NCBI GenBank assembly: GCA_026707045.1
Contig: JAPOXO010000090.1
Location: 24,383-88,382, forward strand
DNA from: Gammaproteobacteria bacterium
GTDB taxonomy: Bacteria; Pseudomonadota; Gammaproteobacteria; Pseudomonadales; Azotimanducaceae
Direction: 5' to 3'
Length of the DNA stretch: 64,000 bases
Position numbers and translations under genes: made by a program. Of the stretch, positions 60,200 to 64,000 are shown one piece after another. Within the stretch, counting starts at the first letter, position 1, and each line of letters opens with the position of its first letter. The notes under the pieces are model-generated. The model saw only the letters and a program-made list of their open reading frames with translations, searched no databases and was not told the origin of the DNA.

Positions 60200-61237
60200 A
60201 TGAAGCTGCCAGCAGTGAGTCTGTTTTCGGGAGCTGGAGGATTGGATCTCGGAGTGAACAAAGCGGGTTTCAAAACGCTGTGTTCGGTTGAGCTCGATCC
60301 ACATTGCGCTGCTACTCTTCAGCAAAACGCCAGAGCAAAAACTATCTGGCAAGTGGATGTCCGCGTGCTTGACACTTCTCGAGTGGCCTCAATCCTCAAT
60401 ATTCGTCGTAAAGACCTGGTTCTTCTTCACGGCGATCCTCCTTGGGAAACCGCTGCTCGCATCAGCCACGAACCAAACACCCCTCAGTTGCGCGAAGCGT
60501 TGGCGTTTGAAATGGTGCGTTTCGCGCGAGCTTTACAACCGACGGCGGTAATGATTGTGCAAGGCCCAAATTTCCTCAAGCTGTCACATTCGCCAGATTC
60601 GCTTCTCAAAGACGTATTGGCCGAAAGGTTTCGAGAAATTGGTTACGACATGCACGAAGCGGTGCTTGATGCCGTCGACTACAGCATCCCTCAGCGTCGT
60701 AGGCAGGTCTTCATCATTTGTGTACCGCAAGGACAGGAGTACGAATTTCCGTTCAAAGTGCTGCTTCCCGAACCGGTCAATGCAGGTGAAGCCATCAAAG
60801 ACCTACCTCCGCCCGCAAAAAATGGGGGTGAGCCAAAAGTTCCAAATCATGTCGACGTTACTCCAGCTCGAGACAGCGATCGAATCGCATACGTCAAGGA
60901 AGGAGAATGGCTGGCGAAATCCAATGCTCCACCTGAGGTTATCCGAAAACTAACGCGCAAGGACTCCGCCAAGTATCGACGCCTTGACCGAGAGCTACCT
61001 TCACCTACGCTACGTAGAGGAGAAATTCTCTACCATCCCGTCAAAAACCGCTATTTGACTCCGAGAGAAACTGCTCGCCTTCAAGGATTCGATGATCATT
61101 ACGAATTCCGAGGCCCCATTCGGCGTCTGTTCGGATGGGTTAGTGATTTGGACCAGCATCGTCAAGTCGCCAACGCGGTTCCGCCACCGTTAGCACAGGT
61201 GGTAGCAACCAGCTTGAGAAAGTCTCTGGCGTTATAG
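60200..61237 (+). CDS. C5-cytosine methyltransferase homologue with DPPW in place of the catalytic motif
   Basis: The 345-residue protein has the full order of m5C DNA-methyltransferase motifs. Motif I is VSLFSGAGGLDLG (6-18) and motif II SVELDPHCAATL. Motif VIII is YSIPQRRRQVF (161-171), motif IX DRELPSPTLRRGE and RYLTPRETARLQGFDDHYEF, and motif X QVANAVPPPLAQ (322-333). But motif IV, normally GGPPCQ with the catalytic Cys, is GDPPWE (78-83). Motif VI, normally ENV, is QGP (121-123). A standard m5C reaction is therefore not expected. DPPW is the motif IV form of MT-A70 adenine methyltransferases. The protein may be inactive and DNA-binding, or may have changed chemistry. No restriction gene is adjacent. 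It occupies the rpoS locus. Confidence 0.88.
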   Translation: MKLPAVSLFSGAGGLDLGVNKAGFKTLCSVELDPHCAATLQQNARAKTIWQVDVRVLDTSRVASILNIRRKDLVLLHGDPPWETAARISHEPNTPQLREALAFEMVRFARALQPTAVMIVQGPNFLKLSHSPDSLLKDVLAERFREIGYDMHEAVLDAVDYSIPQRRRQVFIICVPQGQEYEFPFKVLLPEPVNAGEAIKDLPPPAKNGGEPKVPNHVDVTPARDSDRIAYVKEGEWLAKSNAPPEVIRKLTRKDSAKYRRLDRELPSPTLRRGEILYHPVKNRYLTPRETARLQGFDDHYEFRGPIRRLFGWVSDLDQHRQVANAVPPPLAQVVATSLRKSLAL

Positions 61238-61343
61238 ATTTAGAGAATTGTTGACGAGTTCCGAATAAGTCTTTGGTGATTGCACATAGTCGACGATTGA
61301 TCCGCTTTTTGGCTCATCAAGCAATACTTAGGAATCCCGTGTC

Positions 61344-61361
61344 GGCAATATCTTTATTGCC
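61344..61361. terminator. Hairpin between convergent methyltransferase homologue and nlpD
   Basis: GGCAATA at 61344-61350 and TATTGCC at 61355-61361 form a 7-bp stem with a 4-base loop, just beyond the 3' end of nlpD. It may end transcripts from both directions. No T run is present. Confidence 0.4.
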
Positions 61362-61370
61362 CACAGATCG

Positions 61371-62393
61371 CTATCGCCCAATTAGCTTATTGGGATCCTG
61401 CGGGACAGCCTTGTGCCATATGGCGAAATATAGTCTTCTATACCGTTCTTCGTCTTCGCTCTTCGGCACGCCTTTGGACGATATTCGTATGAGCGGTTGT
61501 CCTTTCGAAACGATGTCGTTTTCCTTGACGGTCAATTCGGAATTGAAGTCGTACTGAATCACATAGTTGTCGCTGGTTTTGACAAGAACCATATATCTGT
61601 AGTCGCTTAGAGCAACTCCCGCATAACTGACTCTTCCTGACGCGGCGGCAACTACGTTTGTGCCTCTGTTCAAGAAATAGGTCAAACCGTCATCACTGCC
61701 CTTGGGCTTGGTCGGTCTGGTGTTGACTGGCCATTCCCAACCTTTAGGCAGTGAACCCAGGTTACGGGTCGCCGTTTCAGCGACCGCAAGACTGTCAGAG
61801 GATTCCATCGGCTGAACTGTGGACGACGTTGAAGAAATTTCCGTCTCTCCCGTCGAAACCGTGGTAGCGGTTGGCGATTTGTTTTGCGCATTCTTCGTTG
61901 CTACCGGTTTCGTTTGAGTTGTCTGAATCGAACTTCTGTTCGGCGTAGTCGACCTTGACTGTGGACTTTTTGCCGTTGACTGGCTTGCTTTAGGTGTAGT
62001 CTCTTGGAAAGGCTGAGAAGATTGAGTTCCTTGTCGACTCGCTGAAACCACACTCGTACGGCCTTCTTCAGCCTCGACTACGTTTTCGTGCCACAGAACG
62101 CGAGACGGAGTTACGACAAGTATTTGGTTCGGAACAATGGTGTATGGAGGCTTAAGCCCGTTCATTTCGGCAATCTGATCCACCGTTAGTCCGTGCAACT
62201 TCGAGATTGCATACAACGTATCTCCGGACTTCACGACATATCGATATGTACGAACACTTCCAGATAGCTGGTCCGAAATGCCAAGCGAACGGTCTTCGAT
62301 TGGTGCTGGATTGAGAGTACTGCAACTTGGCAGCAGAGAACACAGCGCAACTACCAATATGCAAGTGCTAAGTTTCTCTATGGTTTTTTGCAT
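61371..62393 (-). CDS. nlpD: NlpD-like lipoprotein, LysM and LytM domains
   Basis: NlpD is an envelope protein that activates cell-separation amidases. The 340-residue product has a lipoprotein signal (lipobox LPSC, Cys24) and a LysM domain YVVKSGDTLYAISKLHGLTVDQIAEMNGL near residue 52. A long Ser/Thr/Gln-rich linker (about 115-205) leads to a LytM/M23 domain from GWEWPVNTRPTK. The zinc-binding His motif is degenerate (RLYFAIWHK where active enzymes have HLHFE), as in NlpD and EnvC activators. Its start overlaps the popT stop by 26 bases. In most gammaproteobacteria rpoS follows nlpD, and its main promoter lies inside nlpD; no rpoS follows here. Confidence 0.92.
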   Translation of the reverse strand: MQKTIEKLSTCILVVALCSLLPSCSTLNPAPIEDRSLGISDQLSGSVRTYRYVVKSGDTLYAISKLHGLTVDQIAEMNGLKPPYTIVPNQILVVTPSRVLWHENVVEAEEGRTSVVSASRQGTQSSQPFQETTPKASQSTAKSPQSRSTTPNRSSIQTTQTKPVATKNAQNKSPTATTVSTGETEISSTSSTVQPMESSDSLAVAETATRNLGSLPKGWEWPVNTRPTKPKGSDDGLTYFLNRGTNVVAAASGRVSYAGVALSDYRYMVLVKTSDNYVIQYDFNSELTVKENDIVSKGQPLIRISSKGVPKSEDEERYRRLYFAIWHKAVPQDPNKLIGR

Positions 62394-63225
62394 AGGTCAA
62401 CACACAAATAACAAGAAATGCCGAAAACATCACGAGCACCACAATGAGCACTGAGGACTCCTGAACGTAAGACGAGTTCCACGGCCATATCCGCCACAGC
62501 GAACCGGCGAGCAAACCGCAAAACACTGCCATTAGATTGTCTCGATATTTCACAAGCAACACTCGAACTGGATGTGAGAAAACTAGGAACCCGATCTTGA
62601 GTCCAATTCCGAAAACGGCAAGTACTAGTAAATCTAACGACGCAATTGCATGTACCATTGTCGTCCAAACTCCCAGAAGCAGAAGGACGAACGAACCAGA
62701 GATTCCAGGCAATATCCATGCGCCAAAAGCAAGTACGGCTCCGGCAAACACCACGATAAGCGGTGCCTCCACATCGCTCACAGGTATTAAATTCAACAGG
62801 ACGGCAAATAACAATCCAATCGGTGTGAACAACACCAAACTCTTCCCTTTCGACGAAACGCCGGTAAATATCACTGCGCCGGCCACAAGACCAAAAACGC
62901 CACCCCAAACCAACATAGGCTGGGAGTCCAAAATGCGAGAAACAAATACGACCGATGTGCCGAAACCAACCACCATTCCCAGCACTACAGGGACGATCAC
63001 AACTAGAGATTGAAATAGGTTGGGAAGATCGAGATCCCTCTTCTGCAACAAATTCTTAGTCCATATTGTGAGATCGGCTAATGCCGAAACTAAACGATCA
63101 TAAATTCCGGTCAGCAACGCAATAGTTCCACCAGAAACACCCGGCAAGACTTCGACCAGACCCATGGCAAATCCTCGGGTCAAAAGTCCGGTAAAGTCAC
63201 GTGAAACAGGGATTGCGCCAGCCAT
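62368..63225 (-). CDS. popT: DUF368 / PopT-type polyprenyl-phosphate translocase
   Basis: DUF368 membrane proteins recycle undecaprenyl phosphate across the inner membrane for cell-wall synthesis. From the Met at 63225 the protein has 285 residues and about eight hydrophobic helices. Two family motifs are GLVEVLPGVSGGTIALLTGIYDRL near the start and AWILPGISGSFVLLLLGVW in the middle, an internal duplication of the PGxSG element. The frame is open to 63456, but that part overlaps pcm and looks non-coding. The gene sits between pcm and nlpD. Confidence 0.88.
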   Translation of the reverse strand: MAGAIPVSRDFTGLLTRGFAMGLVEVLPGVSGGTIALLTGIYDRLVSALADLTIWTKNLLQKRDLDLPNLFQSLVVIVPVVLGMVVGFGTSVVFVSRILDSQPMLVWGGVFGLVAGAVIFTGVSSKGKSLVLFTPIGLLFAVLLNLIPVSDVEAPLIVVFAGAVLAFGAWILPGISGSFVLLLLGVWTTMVHAIASLDLLVLAVFGIGLKIGFLVFSHPVRVLLVKYRDNLMAVFCGLLAGSLWRIWPWNSSYVQESSVLIVVLVMFSAFLVICVLTYAKNHRET

Positions 63226-63230
63226 TGCGT

Positions 63231-63866
63231 TTACTGTGTGGTACCCGCGAGCAATGGAACAAATGTCACGGACTCCAAGTAGGTTTCCTTCCATCCGTCC
63301 ACAGTTTGGTCGAGACATACGAGTTTTTGAAATCCAGCTCTCCCTAATGGAACGACAATTCGACCGTCTTCTCCCACTTGCGACTTCAGTGCTTCGGGCA
63401 CTGAAGAAGTGGCGGCTGTCACAATGACAGCGTCGTAGGGAGCATGTTCTTCCCACCCTTCGAGACCATCTCCGAATCGAATGCGCACATTTTCGAGTCC
63501 CAGTCTCCTGATCCTGCTTCTTGCCGCCAGCGACAGCGACTCGATACGTTCAACTGAAAACACGTGCTCCACCAATTGGGCCAAAATTGCGGTTTGATAT
63601 CCACACCCTGTACCGATTTCCAAGACTTTTGAGACGTTGGGCTTCTTCATTATTGCCTCGGTCATGAGTGCCACAACGAATGGCTGGGAAATAGTCTGCC
63701 GTTTGCCAATCGGCAATGCACGATTTTCATAGGCTAAGTGAGCTATAGACTCTTCAACAAAGAAGTGTCGCGGCACCTCTTCGAGGGCACCGAGAACCGA
63801 TTCGTCCTTGATCCCCTCCGCAATCAAGTTCTCAATAAGCCTCCCTCGGCTTCGATCGGATGTCAT
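63231..63866 (-). CDS. pcm: Protein-L-isoaspartate O-methyltransferase
   Basis: Pcm repairs isomerised aspartate residues using S-adenosylmethionine. From MTSDRSRGRLIENLIAEGI the protein is 211 residues. It contains VPRHFFVEESIAHLAYENRALPIGKRQTISQPFVVALM (extent only), AdoMet site VLEIGTGCGYQTAILAQL, ERIESL, and the C-terminal segment EDGRIVVPLG. The frame is open upstream to 63950, but the family start is at 63866. It heads the pcm-popT-nlpD run. In most relatives surE precedes pcm, which would lie beyond the right edge of the window; bases 63867-64000 show nothing recognisable. Confidence 0.95.
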   Translation of the reverse strand: MTSDRSRGRLIENLIAEGIKDESVLGALEEVPRHFFVEESIAHLAYENRALPIGKRQTISQPFVVALMTEAIMKKPNVSKVLEIGTGCGYQTAILAQLVEHVFSVERIESLSLAARSRIRRLGLENVRIRFGDGLEGWEEHAPYDAVIVTAATSSVPEALKSQVGEDGRIVVPLGRAGFQKLVCLDQTVDGWKETYLESVTFVPLLAGTTQ

Positions 63867-64000
63867 TCCAACTCCCTTCGACAAGAGACCTCTCACTGAG
63901 GGACCCCGTCTGTGTCTACACATTCGTTCAAAACCACCGTAGCAAAGCAACCGCGAGGTAAGAAAAACTCAAACGTCAAGGCATCATTCGTTGCTCTGAC

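Noticed and set aside
59993..60352. Minus-strand open frame as a possible rpoS remnant
   Set aside because: The translation has no sigma-factor motifs and overlaps the start of the methyltransferase homologue.
60200..61237. Ordinary restriction-modification methyltransferase
   Set aside because: The catalytic Cys and motif VI Glu are both missing and there is no restriction endonuclease or Vsr gene next to it.
62368..62908. Alternative minus-strand frame inside popT
   Set aside because: It is rich in Arg, Cys and Ser, whereas the popT frame has clear family motifs and membrane helices.

Overview
The window is a stretch of chromosome from a gammaproteobacterium that I cannot name to genus. 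The evidence is gene order: rpsF-rpsR-rplI-dnaB, miaA-hflX-hflK-hflC-purA, recA-recX-alaS-lysC-csrA-tRNA-Ser-tRNA-Arg, and pcm-popT-nlpD facing fdxA-mutS. Genes are closely packed, with many 1-10 bp overlaps. Base composition looks balanced by eye, and TTG starts occur alongside ATG.

Layout. 1-5275: 5' part of dnaB, ribosomal genes rplI/rpsR/rpsF behind a structured leader, rlmB, rnr. 5517-8164: tRNA-Leu, folE2, a Trm112-like gene, purA. 8335-22028: hflC/K/X, miaA, mutL, an amidase, tsaE, nnrE/D, queG, orn, and the EF-P set epmA-efp/epmB. 22113-33392: an accessory block inserted between housekeeping genes. It holds a GPP34-cytochrome P450 fusion, a Rieske oxygenase of the sterol-oxygenase type, an RND pump with its adaptor, a Baeyer-Villiger monooxygenase and a sterol C-methyltransferase. 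33530-39007: parC, parE, cpdA and a DUF1249 gene. 39228-43891: a frameshifted MATE transporter, a peptidase-like protein, a pseudouridine synthase, an LRAT-like protein and a lipoprotein cytochrome c. 44303-50541: ahcY, a class III alcohol dehydrogenase, secreted proteins, an amidohydrolase and bfr/bfd with a Fur-like site. 50658-63866: two tRNAs, csrA, lysC, alaS, recX, recA with a LexA box, mutS, fdxA, an odd cytosine-methyltransferase homologue, nlpD, popT and pcm.

Two stories stand out. First, the accessory block looks like a sterol or steroid modification and export module. It combines side-chain methylation, Rieske and P450 oxidation, Baeyer-Villiger oxidation and efflux, without any sterol-making enzymes in view. 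That suggests a bacterium acting on sterols obtained from a eukaryotic host or the environment. The P450 carries an N-terminal GPP34 (GOLPH3-like) domain, an architecture I do not know from characterised proteins.

Second, two landmarks of the gammaproteobacterial stress and sRNA network are missing where synteny predicts them. There is no hfq between miaA and hflX, and no rpoS between nlpD and fdxA. The rpoS slot instead holds a DNA cytosine-methyltransferase fold. Its catalytic Pro-Cys motif is replaced by DPPW, a motif typical of amino-methyltransferases, and the motif VI Glu is replaced by Gln.
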